Shown here: positions 50,938-60,871 of the stretch, in pieces
Layout: each line of letters begins with the position of its first letter
How positions within the stretch are numbered: position 1 is the first letter of the stretch
Origin: Coemansia sp. RSA 487
Lineage: Eukaryota; Kickxellomycota; Kickxellomycetes; Kickxellales; Kickxellaceae
Assembly: GCA_027577595.1 (NCBI GenBank)
Contig: JANBRJ010000025.1
Span: 1-64,000, forward strand
Length of the DNA: 64,000 nt
Reading direction: 5' to 3'
The notes under the pieces: generated by a model
What the model saw: the letters and a program-made list of their open reading frames with translations, nothing else
What the model was told of the DNA's origin: nothing
The model's database searches: none
Made by a program: the position numbers and the translations under genes

Positions 50938-51894
50938 CTAGAGCTTTGATATGTTCCCAGGTGTGCGGATGATATTGTTTGTAAACTCTAATATCTTGTC
51001 ATCACCACCTAGATTGGTGCCCCGGATAACGCCTTCCTGGGCTGTCGAGGCCACCAGAACACCATCTTGGCTGTATATTCTGCCAAGAACCAAACCACGA
51101 CCAGAAGCTGTGCGCGGACTCTCCATGGTATAAAGCATCCACTCGTCTGCACGGAATGGCTCGTGGAACCAGATGGTATGATCAAGACTAACGCTCATAG
51201 AGAGTTTATACTTTGAGTCTGGCTGATTCATCTGGAATGGACGAAGCGACGTACCAATGAATGCGAAATCCGACGCATATGCCAGCATGCTCTGGTGGTG
51301 CAAGGGGCCAAGGCCGCTCATGTCGCCTTTCGCGCGCATCCAGATTGCGTTGATTGGCAGACCTTGTTGGTCCTTGGGCATCGGGATATGGCGCATTTCC
51401 ACCGGAAGCGTATTAAATTCTGCCATCTTACCAAGATCGGCACGCTTGCCTGCATGCTCGCGGCGACGGCGCTCGTGCTCCTCGCGGGTAAGAAGATCGT
51501 CAGGTGGTGGAACCTGCGGCATTGTGTATTGGTGGCGAAGCACAGAAGGCTCGGGTCGTTGGAAACTGACCATAGCCATAAAGATCACCCTTCCGCTCTG
51601 CTTTGCAATGACAAGCCGTGAGCAGAACGACCGCCCCTGTCTGATCCTGCGCACCTCGTATGCTATCATTTCGTCTGTTCTTCCTGAGGCGAGAAAGTAG
51701 CAGTGCAGCGAGTTGCACTGATACGGGCTGTCGACTGTTTTTCCAGCAGCAGACATCGCTTGGCCGATCACCTGCCCACCAAACACACCCCGGTTGCCCT
51801 TGGGCTGCCATAAGTCGATGGAGAGAAATGTATCTGGTCCGACTTCCTCGAGCTCCAGCGTACGTTCATTAAACGGAGTTGTATTGTCTGACAT
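50938..51894 (-). CDS. Peroxisomal acyl-CoA thioesterase (TesB/ACOT8 type)
   Basis: A 318-residue double-hotdog thioesterase. It has GVFGGQVIGQAMSAAGKTV near residue 35, LHCYFLASG, the segment RRIRQGRSFCSRLVIAKQ, and, in the second hotdog, SVSLDHTIWFHEPFRADEWMLYTMESPRTASGRGLVLGRIYSQDGVLVAST, the TesB pattern with the catalytic Asp. The last three residues are SKL, a canonical PTS1, so the enzyme is peroxisomal. It hydrolyses acyl-CoAs to fatty acid and CoA during beta-oxidation, like yeast Tes1. Start at the ATG at 51894. Confidence 0.93.
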   Translation of the reverse strand: MSDNTTPFNERTLELEEVGPDTFLSIDLWQPKGNRGVFGGQVIGQAMSAAGKTVDSPYQCNSLHCYFLASGRTDEMIAYEVRRIRQGRSFCSRLVIAKQSGRVIFMAMVSFQRPEPSVLRHQYTMPQVPPPDDLLTREEHERRRREHAGKRADLGKMAEFNTLPVEMRHIPMPKDQQGLPINAIWMRAKGDMSGLGPLHHQSMLAYASDFAFIGTSLRPFQMNQPDSKYKLSMSVSLDHTIWFHEPFRADEWMLYTMESPRTASGRGLVLGRIYSQDGVLVASTAQEGVIRGTNLGGDDKILEFTNNIIRTPGNISKL

Positions 51895-52858
51895 TTGTTG
51901 TACAGGTTTGAAATATAGAGGAGGCTCTTAATGTAATGGATGCAATAAGATAATCGAGTACTTTGAAGAAAGAAAGGGTGGGAACTGTGAAGCTGCTTAT
52001 TCAACGGGGAAAATTAATTTGTCTGTCAGTCAGAAGCAGGGCTAGAATAAAAGGCCGTCGGTGTGTACAACATCTCCGATATTCCGTCCATGGCAAAGCA
52101 GAAAGCGCAGTTTTTTTTGTTTCATGAGGCAGTTTAAAAAATGAAAAAAAATCTCATAGCAGCAGGTGAAAGAGAACCAAATGTGCCATTCATGAGCTTC
52201 CGATCTGTTGAGCTTTTCATTTAGGTACTGTCAGGAAATAATAGATCGGTTCTGAAATATGCCCAAGCTAATCACGAATGCAAATGCGCTTAATCGGCGA
52301 TTTACGCACGTGGTCAGCTTTTTTCCACTTCAAAAAAAAAAATTAAGCTGTGAAGCTGCTCATCATAAACTGATACTGAACTTTTTTTTTCAACTTTTCC
52401 GTTTCGCCCTCATTTTCCGAGACTCTTTCGCATACAAAAAAACACACCCAGGTCTTTATTTTCGAAAGCTGTTCGCGTATTTGACCAGCGCTTCCTTATT
52501 CAAATTGTCAAGAGGAAGAGATAAAGGTATGTTCTTTGGTTCTCTAGTTTTCTTGAATTTTTATATTCCTGTCTTTTAGCATGCTTCTTCAAAAGCTTTG
52601 ACCTGTTCAAAATGAATAGACCAGCCGAACCTTATAGCTAAGCAGGCTCTGTTGGGCTTGTCTAGACATGCGTGTGCACAGAATCTAATCCATGACGAAA
52701 ACAAAAGTCTCCTTTGCTGCTTAGAAAAAATCTGTTTGTAGATTTGACAAAGATAGAGGGGAGCAATCTTGCGTCACGTACAGAAATTTACTTGTATTTT
52801 CTTTCATTGTTTTTTCTTCGTATTTGCTAACGAGCGCGCCGGGAAAGTTCCCTCTAGC
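51895..52858. other. Divergent spacer, thioesterase / GLTSCR1-domain gene
   Basis: About 960 bases, AT-rich, with homopolymers (52333-52344, 52383-52390). A GTATGT donor-like site at 52527 and later TAG/CAG sites leave room for a 5'-UTR intron of the downstream gene. No gene identified. Confidence 0.35.
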
Positions 52859-54781
52859 ATGTCAATGTCGCCCGGACCAGCCACTACAAACCATCAACGC
52901 AAAGCAGATAGCCAGTCACTAGCCAGGTCCACAACACCAGCAACTGACGCGTCCTCAGCGGGTGGCGATGGAAGTAGCCGTGGAACAAGCGCAGAGCCCT
53001 CAGGCCATTCCGCGACTCCCGGAAGCAAGGCAGGTGCGCCATCAAAACCACAACATAAAAAGAACCATATTCAGAACACGGCAACAACGCAGCGGCCAAA
53101 GCCGCTGACACCAAGACCTGACGGGGAGAAGCTGCCAGCCCAAACATCATCTCCCGGGTCAACACAGCTTCTTCGCAAGATATCTGTGGCTGGTATCACA
53201 GTCGAGGTTGTGCGACAAGAGAGCCGCATTATTTACCGACTTCCGGGAAATATGCCAGTGTCGTCGCTTACGCCCGAGCAGCGCACACAGGTTATGGACG
53301 AAATACAGCGCATGCGTAACAGCGGTGCCACTACTCCTACAAACGGCACACGTGCACCTCCTGCCGCACAGCAACCTGGCCATCCATCTTCTCAAAACTC
53401 AAAACTAGGTATACCGTCGATCAGATCATCTCCTCGACCAGTAGCTGCAAAACAAGGAAACTTTCAACCACGAACCCCGATCCAAAAACAGGATTCGCTG
53501 CAGACGTACAGCAGACCACGTCCTGCTCTGCTGCCTAGCATAGCACCGCGGCCTTTGGACGCTGATGGCGAAACGACAGTTCCGCAATCGGCGCCTCTTC
53601 CAGGCTCCCTGGGTTCCCCAGGACCTTCGTTAGGTAGCGGTCTCTCTCGACAGCAGCAGCAACAAGCAATACAATCGAGACCGCTTTCTGCTACGACGTT
53701 GAGCAAATCACAGCAGCAAAAACAGCGGAGCGCTTCACCCTCGCCTGTAGCAACACAAAAATCAGCACTCGAAAGAATGTACCAATCAGCATATCTAAAG
53801 TTGCTCAGTGGGCCTGCTGAGGTTTTGAGAAAGCTTAACCCACCGGTTGAGCTGAGCATGGTACTTAAAAACAACAGCACAGGTACAGTTGGAACCAGCG
53901 ACAGGAGCGCTGCTGCGCCAGAGATGCTTTTGCAGATCCTTAAATCGCTGACAAAAGGACAAGCGTCGCAGCTTGCCAACATGTACGACCGGGAACTGCG
54001 AGCCGGACGAAACTCATTAGAGATCAGCACTAGTGGTCTGCGTGGGTTGGCCACGGTCAGCCAGCCACAGTCGAGAGAAAGCTCGCCGGTTGCGGGTAGC
54101 GTTTCTGGTACGGAATTCGACGAATCAGCGGATCCACTTGGATCGGGCTCATTAACGCCGACCAAAAAGCGCAAAGTCGGAAGATTGGCGAGACCTCTTT
54201 CCAAGAAGAGATCCGTTTCGACATCGGAGCCACCGACTGGTAGCGCATCGCCGGTGAATGGCGATAAACTTGCTGCTGCAAAGACGATGTCGTATGCACA
54301 CGTAGATATGATTCGGCATGCACCACCACCGCTTGCTGAGCGGCGAAAGCGCCCGACTCAAACCAAACACGAGACCGAGATTGGCAAGCGGTTCCGCGAG
54401 GCTCTAGCAATGGACCATCAAATGGTGCGTAGCCCCGATTGGCGGACACCGTTTTCTGGCACACGAGACATTGTTCAGCGGTTACTGCCGTTCCATGTGT
54501 TTCAGTACCCCGACGTAGCCGTCGATTCAGCGATAAGACAAGTGGAGGACAGGATCTCTAGATCAACAAATACTTTGGAAAAACGTCTTGGCAACATCTC
54601 AACCAGGTTCAATGCGATCCTGGAAGGAGAGGCATCTGAAGAGAACTTCTACAGAGTGGACAATATCCAGATGGAGATTAATCGCATATATGATGCAACG
54701 AAGGTATATGCGCAACTTGAGGAGGCGAAAATGGAACATTGTATGTCGTTGGCTGGGTCGTCGATAGCAAAGCACAGCTAA
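52859..54781 (+). CDS. GLTSCR1 (BICRA) domain protein, SWI/SNF-type
   Basis: A 640-residue protein from the ATG at 52859 (MSMSPGPATTN). Most is disordered, Ser/Pro/Gln-rich, with a Q run (QQQQQ) near 265. An SV40-like NLS, PTKKRKV, lies at about 435. The conserved C-terminal part reads TEIGKRFREALAMDHQMVRSPDWRTPFSGTRDIVQRLLPFHVFQYP, the GLTSCR1 domain that defines ncBAF (GBAF)-type SWI/SNF remodellers with BRD9. It ends with a coiled coil. Nuclear chromatin-remodelling subunit by family. The internal part is lineage-specific. Confidence 0.78.
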   Translation: MSMSPGPATTNHQRKADSQSLARSTTPATDASSAGGDGSSRGTSAEPSGHSATPGSKAGAPSKPQHKKNHIQNTATTQRPKPLTPRPDGEKLPAQTSSPGSTQLLRKISVAGITVEVVRQESRIIYRLPGNMPVSSLTPEQRTQVMDEIQRMRNSGATTPTNGTRAPPAAQQPGHPSSQNSKLGIPSIRSSPRPVAAKQGNFQPRTPIQKQDSLQTYSRPRPALLPSIAPRPLDADGETTVPQSAPLPGSLGSPGPSLGSGLSRQQQQQAIQSRPLSATTLSKSQQQKQRSASPSPVATQKSALERMYQSAYLKLLSGPAEVLRKLNPPVELSMVLKNNSTGTVGTSDRSAAAPEMLLQILKSLTKGQASQLANMYDRELRAGRNSLEISTSGLRGLATVSQPQSRESSPVAGSVSGTEFDESADPLGSGSLTPTKKRKVGRLARPLSKKRSVSTSEPPTGSASPVNGDKLAAAKTMSYAHVDMIRHAPPPLAERRKRPTQTKHETEIGKRFREALAMDHQMVRSPDWRTPFSGTRDIVQRLLPFHVFQYPDVAVDSAIRQVEDRISRSTNTLEKRLGNISTRFNAILEGEASEENFYRVDNIQMEINRIYDATKVYAQLEEAKMEHCMSLAGSSIAKHS

Positions 54782-55704
54782 CAATTTTTCAGCGGAGCGC
54801 AGTACGCGTGAGCAACCTCCAACTTCTAGCATTGTGTGTCTGTTATTCCCCTTTTGATATCCATTTATTTCTGTAATATCAATCACTTTATGGTACTATT
54901 GGGCCGTAACTGCCATCAATGTTTTAGCGGTGAAGCTTGTGCTTTAGCAGAGAAAAATCCGTGTGGAGAAAATTTAATGTAGCTTTTTCTAAACGGGTTT
55001 AAGGTGGTTTCGTAACTACAGTAGAACAGTATAGTAACTGCAACATTATCCCCTCCACATACATATGCGAACAATGCAAATAATTTCAGCGATTTTTTTT
55101 GGGAAAGACAAACAATAGTCCAAACTGTCTTGGAACTAAAAAGCAGTTAGCAACAAGATGAAGTTAGTTGTGCTCGACAGACACAATGGAAAACATTTCC
55201 ACATACACCTTCTATTGCTCTCATAGCTGCTTATTCAGCAATGGAAAAAAGTACGACTCAGGCGATACTAGCGTGAGAAATTTCTAGCCTGTAGATGTCT
55301 AACACTATTTCGATTCAGTCAGACAAACACCTTTTCTAGTATTCTGGCGATGGGCGGTTTTATTTTTATTTTTATTTTTATTTTTGGACAGTGGAGTTTG
55401 GGCAAAATGGCATTGCAACAAAGATATTTTATTCTGAGACACTACATTATTGTACGTTTGAACTAGCTGGTCTTTGATTGACAAGTGCGGCGCGACGTAT
55501 TATATGCAAAAGATGTCATTGGAAAAATATGACAGGTTATATAAAGCTTTTGGCAGATGTTGACTTTTGACGCACACGATACAACTCTTTCCGGGAAAAT
55601 AAACATTTTATTCTGCACACGCAAAAACATTCTATATTGTTTATTTATTCTAAAGCTTTAAAACATTTGCTTCTATTAATCCAACCTATTCTATATAAAG
55701 TACA
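54782..55704. other. Spacer with TTTTTA repeat
   Basis: About 920 bases before the Cys-rich gene. A (TTTTTA)n microsatellite of about five units sits at 55357-55386. TATATAAAG occurs at 55538 and again at 55692. No coding sequence seen. Confidence 0.45.
55538..55546 (+). promoter_or_regulatory. TATA box candidate of the Cys/His-rich gene
   Basis: TATATAAAG, 159 bases before the ATG at 55705. A second copy at 55692-55700 is only 5 bases before the ATG and is too close to act as the core promoter for that start. Confidence 0.35.
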
Positions 55705-57996
55705 ATGAGGTCGTGCCTCACGCTTCTTGGCCTGCTGTCGTTAGCTGCAGTGCAAGTTGTATTGGCTAAAAACCATGGGTGTGAACAGTCTGATAGCGTG
55801 GTGTTTGGACAAAGCAAGATCGACGGAGCCCAGGCTCACCAGTCCAAAGAACCACGCTTCCACATCAGATGTGGGCCAAACGCGGACGATGAAGAAGCGG
55901 CACACCATTGCTCGCACGGGAAGAACATGGTGGAAGTTGAGCTTGACTACAACCCGGAAGAGATGTTCGATTTCAAGAAGGATCTTGCCGGCATGTCCAG
56001 CAGCACCGGCAACCACCACGACAGCTTCGAACATCCTAGTGCGTTTGCCCGCGATGTTGGGAACTACGAGATGTCGCAGGGATACGGCTCCCAGCCCCAG
56101 GCGTATGGCAATAACCCGTACTCGAGCCAGACTGGCCCGGGAAACCACTACGCCTCATATTCGTCTAGCTCGGATGCGCAGTACCCTACAGCTGCACCCT
56201 ACGCAAACAACTACTCGACCGAGAAGCAGAGCTACCAAACACAGCCTGTCTATGGCTCTCAGCCCGCATACGGCGGCCAGCCACTGCCATATGCTGCAAT
56301 TGTTCCCGAGAATATGCCGCTGTCGCAGCTTATATACTCGATCCAGTCCGCTGTGCAGTACGCAGGCCAGCCGCCGCCGCCAGCGTACTCTGCAAGCCCT
56401 GCGCCAGCGTACTCTGCAAGCCCTGCGCCAGCGTACTCTGCAAGCCCTGCGCCAGTGTGCCCATGCCCGCAGCCGCCATCGTGCCCGACCAACAAGCCTA
56501 CACACACCGTCTACATCTCTGTCGAGACCAACTTCTGCAAGCCTACGTGCAAGACAGTCTGCTGCACCATGGAACACGAGTGCGACAGCGACGACGAGTG
56601 CGAGCACAAGCACAAGCATAAGCACAAGCACAAGCACAAGCACAAGCACAAGCATAAGCATAAGCACGACTGCGATGACAAGTGCGACGACAAGGACAAG
56701 TGCGATAAGGACGAGAAGAAGAAGCCCTGCGTTTCAGAAATTGACGCAAACGACTGCTTCGGGCGTGCAGTGCTATCGATCATCAACGATGAGGAGGAGG
56801 GCGTAGCAACGATTGGCAAGAAGCTATTTGCTTGTGAGCCAACGGCAGAGGAGCATAACTCTGACTCTGACTCTGACGATGAATCCAATCACCCTGTCAT
56901 GCATAACGCTGAGGCTGCGCACGAGACGGCTGGTCATGGCGATAGCTGCTGTTCTTCGTCTTCACAAGAGTGCTGCTGCTCACAACCCACGCACACGGTG
57001 TATGAGTCTGTGGAGACCGAGTGCCATTGCGACGGACACAAGTGCAAGTGTGGCAAACACGGGTGCAAGGGATGCAAGTGCGGGGCTCATTGCACCTGCG
57101 GAGACCACTGCACCTGCTGCTGCAACGACGATGACAACTACCATACAGTGATAGTGACGGTCGAGTCTTCATGCGAACACCCGAGGGAGACCTGCTGCCC
57201 CGAACGCGAGTGCAGCCAGAGCAAGCACACGGCGTACAAGTCCGTCGAGTGCCACATGGAGCCTGTCGACCCGTGCCGCACGCCGCATGTCGTCCTCGAG
57301 TCCATCGAGAAAGGGTGCGCCAGATCGGAGCACCACCAGCACACGCACACTGCGTACGAGTACATCCAATGCCACGAGGAATGCAAGGACCCGCGCCCAA
57401 CCCACATCGTCATCGAGTCGAGGCACTGCGAGTGCAAGCCCTCATCGTGCTGCCAGAACACGCACACCGTGTACGAGTCAATCGAGTCGCACTGCGAGCG
57501 CAAGCCCTCATCGTGCTGCCAGAACACGCATACGGTCTACGAATCCGTCGAGTCGCACTGCGTCCCTAAATGCGACCCTTGCCCGACACCCTGCGCCGAG
57601 AACAAGCACACAGTAATCGAATCTGTCGAGTGCCACTGTGAGCCCAAATGTGAGCCCAAATGTGAGTCCAAATGTGAGCCAAAGTGCGAGCCAAAGTGCG
57701 AGCCAAAGTGCGAGTCTTGCCCGATACCCTGCGCCGAAGACAAACACACGGTAATCGAATCTGTCGAGTGCCACGAGCACGACGATTGCCATGAGCACCA
57801 GAATACGCACTCGGAGTACGTCGTGGTTAGTACCGGATGTGCTGCCAACAACAAGTGCGGCGAGAACGACTGCGACGACGAATGCACCGCAGTGCGCGCA
57901 ATGTCCACACTGAGCGAAAACACTATAGATGCCGCTGCTAACGGATACATGTCGAACGCAGAGGAGACGGCCAACGGCGAGGGTAACGAGGAGTAG
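55705..57996 (+). CDS. Secreted His-Lys and Cys-rich repeat protein
   Basis: A 763-residue single-exon protein with a signal peptide (MRSCLTLLGLLSLAAVQVVLA). Regions in order: Tyr/Gln/Ser/Pro-rich (about 110-220); three PAYSAS units (about 228-250); a His-Lys alternation of about ten pairs then DCDDKCDDKDKCDKDE (about 300-335); and about twelve imperfect units of the form HTVYESVE followed by Cys, spread from residue 270 to 710. A CEPKCESK-type tract lies near 650. A wall or matrix protein with metal-binding capacity (Cys, His, Asp clusters) is a plausible inference. I recognise no family. GC content is high and the frame is unbroken, so it is under constraint. Confidence 0.8.
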   Translation: MRSCLTLLGLLSLAAVQVVLAKNHGCEQSDSVVFGQSKIDGAQAHQSKEPRFHIRCGPNADDEEAAHHCSHGKNMVEVELDYNPEEMFDFKKDLAGMSSSTGNHHDSFEHPSAFARDVGNYEMSQGYGSQPQAYGNNPYSSQTGPGNHYASYSSSSDAQYPTAAPYANNYSTEKQSYQTQPVYGSQPAYGGQPLPYAAIVPENMPLSQLIYSIQSAVQYAGQPPPPAYSASPAPAYSASPAPAYSASPAPVCPCPQPPSCPTNKPTHTVYISVETNFCKPTCKTVCCTMEHECDSDDECEHKHKHKHKHKHKHKHKHKHKHDCDDKCDDKDKCDKDEKKKPCVSEIDANDCFGRAVLSIINDEEEGVATIGKKLFACEPTAEEHNSDSDSDDESNHPVMHNAEAAHETAGHGDSCCSSSSQECCCSQPTHTVYESVETECHCDGHKCKCGKHGCKGCKCGAHCTCGDHCTCCCNDDDNYHTVIVTVESSCEHPRETCCPERECSQSKHTAYKSVECHMEPVDPCRTPHVVLESIEKGCARSEHHQHTHTAYEYIQCHEECKDPRPTHIVIESRHCECKPSSCCQNTHTVYESIESHCERKPSSCCQNTHTVYESVESHCVPKCDPCPTPCAENKHTVIESVECHCEPKCEPKCESKCEPKCEPKCEPKCESCPIPCAEDKHTVIESVECHEHDDCHEHQNTHSEYVVVSTGCAANNKCGENDCDDECTAVRAMSTLSENTIDAAANGYMSNAEETANGEGNEE
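56607..56667 (+). repeat. CACAAG simple repeat (His-Lys run)
   Basis: About ten copies of CACAAG, some as CATAAG, coding for alternating His-Lys. The mix of CAC and CAT codons shows drift, so the amino-acid alternation may be kept by selection rather than being a fresh slippage product. Confidence 0.75.
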
Positions 57997-59001
57997 GGAT
58001 ATGTATCTGCCTACCTTTTTGCCTCATGTTCTGCTAACTCACCTTAAACGATACTTCCTTCACTTCCTTTACATTTCAACGATCACTAAAAAATATAGTA
58101 TCCATGTTTTAATTTTACGTATTTGCAAGAAATTGGCTTATAGACAATGTATGTGCACGTGCCCTCCGCTGTACATAGCATTCGCTTGGCCGCAGCCAAG
58201 AAAGCCGTCACGTCACATCACAGCCTTCTCACTTCATTCTTGTCCAACCACAGTCGGAAGCGTGGCATCTTTGGTGCTTGAAGTATGCCTCTTCCGGCGC
58301 TCTTTGAGGTACATGACTTTAAAGAAGGGGAGTATAAAAATAGAAGAGCAGAGTGCAAAAGACAAAAAGTGCTTTATGCGGGGAAATGTACATTAATAAG
58401 GTCTGAATGACCTCCATTCTCAGTTTGCCAAAATAAACATCTCTGCTTAGCTCTACTTTGCTTTTTGTAGTATCACTTTTGCACTTTATCCTTTTATTTA
58501 TACGCCGCCACTTTGTTTATTTGTACAAAGGCAAGATCAACAAGGCCCATAGGCTACGTCACAAGGTATTGGTAAAAACTGCAAGTTTATCGACACCTGT
58601 GGCAACAAAATAGTAAGGGGGTTTGCCTTTTGGTTGCAATCTGATACACAAGAGGGACTGCTTTTGGCAGGTGCTACAGAGCCAGCCAGCCAGCCAGTGA
58701 CAGCCACACACATACGAAAACTATTGCCTCATTTTTCTTTTCAATGGTAAGCAGCGCCAGACCATTATTTCCTTTAAAACGACAATATCTCTTTCAAGCT
58801 TTGGCTTTTCTTTTTGAGAAATGCAAGTCCTTCTTTTCTCCTTTCTTTTCTTTTGAATTGTCTTTTTAATATTCTTATATTCCCCTATTATAGACTCCAG
58901 ACACTTCGACAGACAACGGCAAGCTTCGGAATCGCAAGCAGCGAAAGCGAGCCACAACAAAGAAAAGCAAAAAGAAGAACGCTTCAGCGCGCGCAACCGG
59001 A
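57997..59001. other. Spacer and leader upstream of acetyl-CoA transporter
   Basis: About 1.0 kb, AT-rich, with a (CAGC)n stretch (agccagccagcc) at 58680-58696. An ATG immediately followed by GTAAGC lies at 58744, and a TATTATAG acceptor at 58886-58893 opens a frame that runs into the transporter ORF. So part of this may be a first intron and exon. Confidence 0.4.
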
Positions 59002-60726
59002 ATGCCTGAAAAGACACGGCGTCGTGGTAGAGACGTGTCACAAACAATGTCCAGGGACGGCAGCGGCGGCGACGACGGAGGCAACGCTAGCGACATAGGA
59101 ATCACGATTGGTAGCTCGCGCGAACAGTCGCCAGTGCGCAAGTACACGTTCCAGATCGAGGACCCGCGCACCCACGAGAAAGCGTCGCTCTTTGGGCAGG
59201 TGGCCAGTAAATGGGAGCAGTTCTACAACAACAGGGATTTTGGTAATATCCTGATCCTCATCTCGCTGTACTGGCTGCAGGGCATTCCCCTGGGACTCGC
59301 ACATGGCAGCATCCCATTCCTGCTGAAGGAGAAGCTCAGCTTTGCGCAAGTCGGCCTGTTCTCGCTGGCCGGATACCCATACTCACTCAAGCTGTTCTGG
59401 TCGCCCTTTGTCGACTCCCTGTACGACCGCAAGTTTGGGCGCAGAAAGTCGTGGATCGTCCCTATCCAGCTTGTGCTTGGACTGGTGTTCTGGTGGATGG
59501 GCTCGCACATCGATGGTCTTGTGCGCAACCCTGCCGAGAACATCCACGAGATCATGTATCTGTTCCTGGCTATTGTGTTCCTTGGCGCAACGCAGGACAT
59601 CGCCGTCGACGGGTGGGCGCTGACGCTTCTGTCGAAGGAAAACCTGTCGTACGCGTCGACGTGCCAGACGGTCGGCATCAACTGCGGCTACTTCCTGTCG
59701 TTCACCGTGTTCCTTGCGCTCAATTCAGTCGAATTCAGCAACAAATATATCTTCTCAACGCCCAGAGAGGAAGGATTTCTGCAGCTGGGCCCTTACATGG
59801 CGTTCTGGGCGGCCATGTACGTGCTGGTGACGCTGTACCTCGTGTTCTTCAAGGTCGAGGACGAGACCTCGTCTAGCGGCGATGAGGCTGACTACGGGAT
59901 CTTCGAGACATACAAGACGATCTGGCGCATTTGCAAGCTGCCGCACATGCAGCAATTCATCATGGTGCTGTTTTTCGCAAAAATCGGGTTTATCCCGAAC
60001 GACTCGACCACACAGCTGAAGCTGATCGAGCGAGGGCTCCACCGCGAGGACATGGCGCTTGCCATCCTGATTGACTTTCCGGTGCAAATATTCTTTGGCT
60101 ACTACGCGGCGCGCTGGAGCCAAGGAGAGAGCAAAATGCGTCCCTGGCGCATTGCCTTTATCCTGCGGCTACTGTGCGGCATCCTGGCCATGCTGACTGT
60201 GCACTACTTCCCGCAGGACGGTCTGTCGACCGGCTACTTTTACGTAGTGCTGCTGACCAACGTCGCCAGCTCCATGGCCAAAACGGTGCAGTTCGTCGGT
60301 GTCTCTGCCTTTATCACCCAGATCGCCGACCCCGTTATCGGCGGCACATACATGACGCTCCTCAACACGCTGAGCAATTTCGGTGGCACATGGCCAGTGT
60401 TCTTTATAATGCGCTCGATCGACTACTTTTCGAGTGCAACATGTGTCTTTCCCTCCTCATCAGATGCTGACAGCTTGGGCAACAAGATCGGCGATAGCGT
60501 TTTGTCTGGGCGCCAGAGCTACTCGTGTGCTACGCAAGAAGACCGTAACAGATGCAAGGTCGATGGCGGCGTGTGCAATGTGCACTGGGACGGGTACTAT
60601 GTCGTGTCTATCGCCTGCGCACTCTTTGCGCTGGTGCTGTTCTTTGGGTTTATTCGTCCCACCGTACATCGGTTAGAACGTCTTCCAGCACATGTCTGGC
60701 GGGTATCCAAAGAAGCTCGCAAGTGA
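59002..60726 (+). CDS. Acetyl-CoA transporter, SLC33A1/AT-1 family
   Basis: A 574-residue multi-spanning protein from the ATG at 59002; the frame is open upstream to 58894 with a splice acceptor, so a 37-residue basic extension is possible. Membrane segments begin near residue 82 (NILILISLYWLQGIPLGLAHGSIPFLL), with the AT-1 loop SFAQVGLFSLAGYPYSLKLFWSPFVDS, FLGATQDIAVDGWALTLL and INCGYFLSFTVF. These match SLC33A1, which carries acetyl-CoA into the ER/Golgi lumen for protein acetylation, and its fungal relatives. Twelve or so helices are visible. C-terminal loop has paired Cys (CATQEDRNRC). Confidence 0.93.
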   Translation: MPEKTRRRGRDVSQTMSRDGSGGDDGGNASDIGITIGSSREQSPVRKYTFQIEDPRTHEKASLFGQVASKWEQFYNNRDFGNILILISLYWLQGIPLGLAHGSIPFLLKEKLSFAQVGLFSLAGYPYSLKLFWSPFVDSLYDRKFGRRKSWIVPIQLVLGLVFWWMGSHIDGLVRNPAENIHEIMYLFLAIVFLGATQDIAVDGWALTLLSKENLSYASTCQTVGINCGYFLSFTVFLALNSVEFSNKYIFSTPREEGFLQLGPYMAFWAAMYVLVTLYLVFFKVEDETSSSGDEADYGIFETYKTIWRICKLPHMQQFIMVLFFAKIGFIPNDSTTQLKLIERGLHREDMALAILIDFPVQIFFGYYAARWSQGESKMRPWRIAFILRLLCGILAMLTVHYFPQDGLSTGYFYVVLLTNVASSMAKTVQFVGVSAFITQIADPVIGGTYMTLLNTLSNFGGTWPVFFIMRSIDYFSSATCVFPSSSDADSLGNKIGDSVLSGRQSYSCATQEDRNRCKVDGGVCNVHWDGYYVVSIACALFALVLFFGFIRPTVHRLERLPAHVWRVSKEARK

Positions 60727-60871
60727 ACAGCCGCTCATCCATGCTTTTCTTTACTCTTCCCTCTTCATCGCAACCATTTGTCAGTTTTAACAAAATAAAA
60801 AAATATATATATTTTTAATTACAAACGAATAAGCGCAAACAGCTGACATCATAAGCAAAGCAGTCCGGAAA

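Noticed and set aside
52628-52665. Short match resembling the 5S rRNA internal promoter (AGCTAAGCAGGCTC)
   Set aside because: Only about 15 bases agree; flanking sequence does not fold or align as 5S rRNA. Chance or a tiny SINE scrap.
56155-56667. Antisense frame of repeated Leu-Val opposite the His-Lys run
   Set aside because: It is the shadow of the CACAAG repeat; the sense strand has a signal peptide, conserved repeats and stop.
58680-58700. CAGC microsatellite as a regulatory element
   Set aside because: Only four to five units with no nearby palindrome or conserved partner; treated as a simple repeat.
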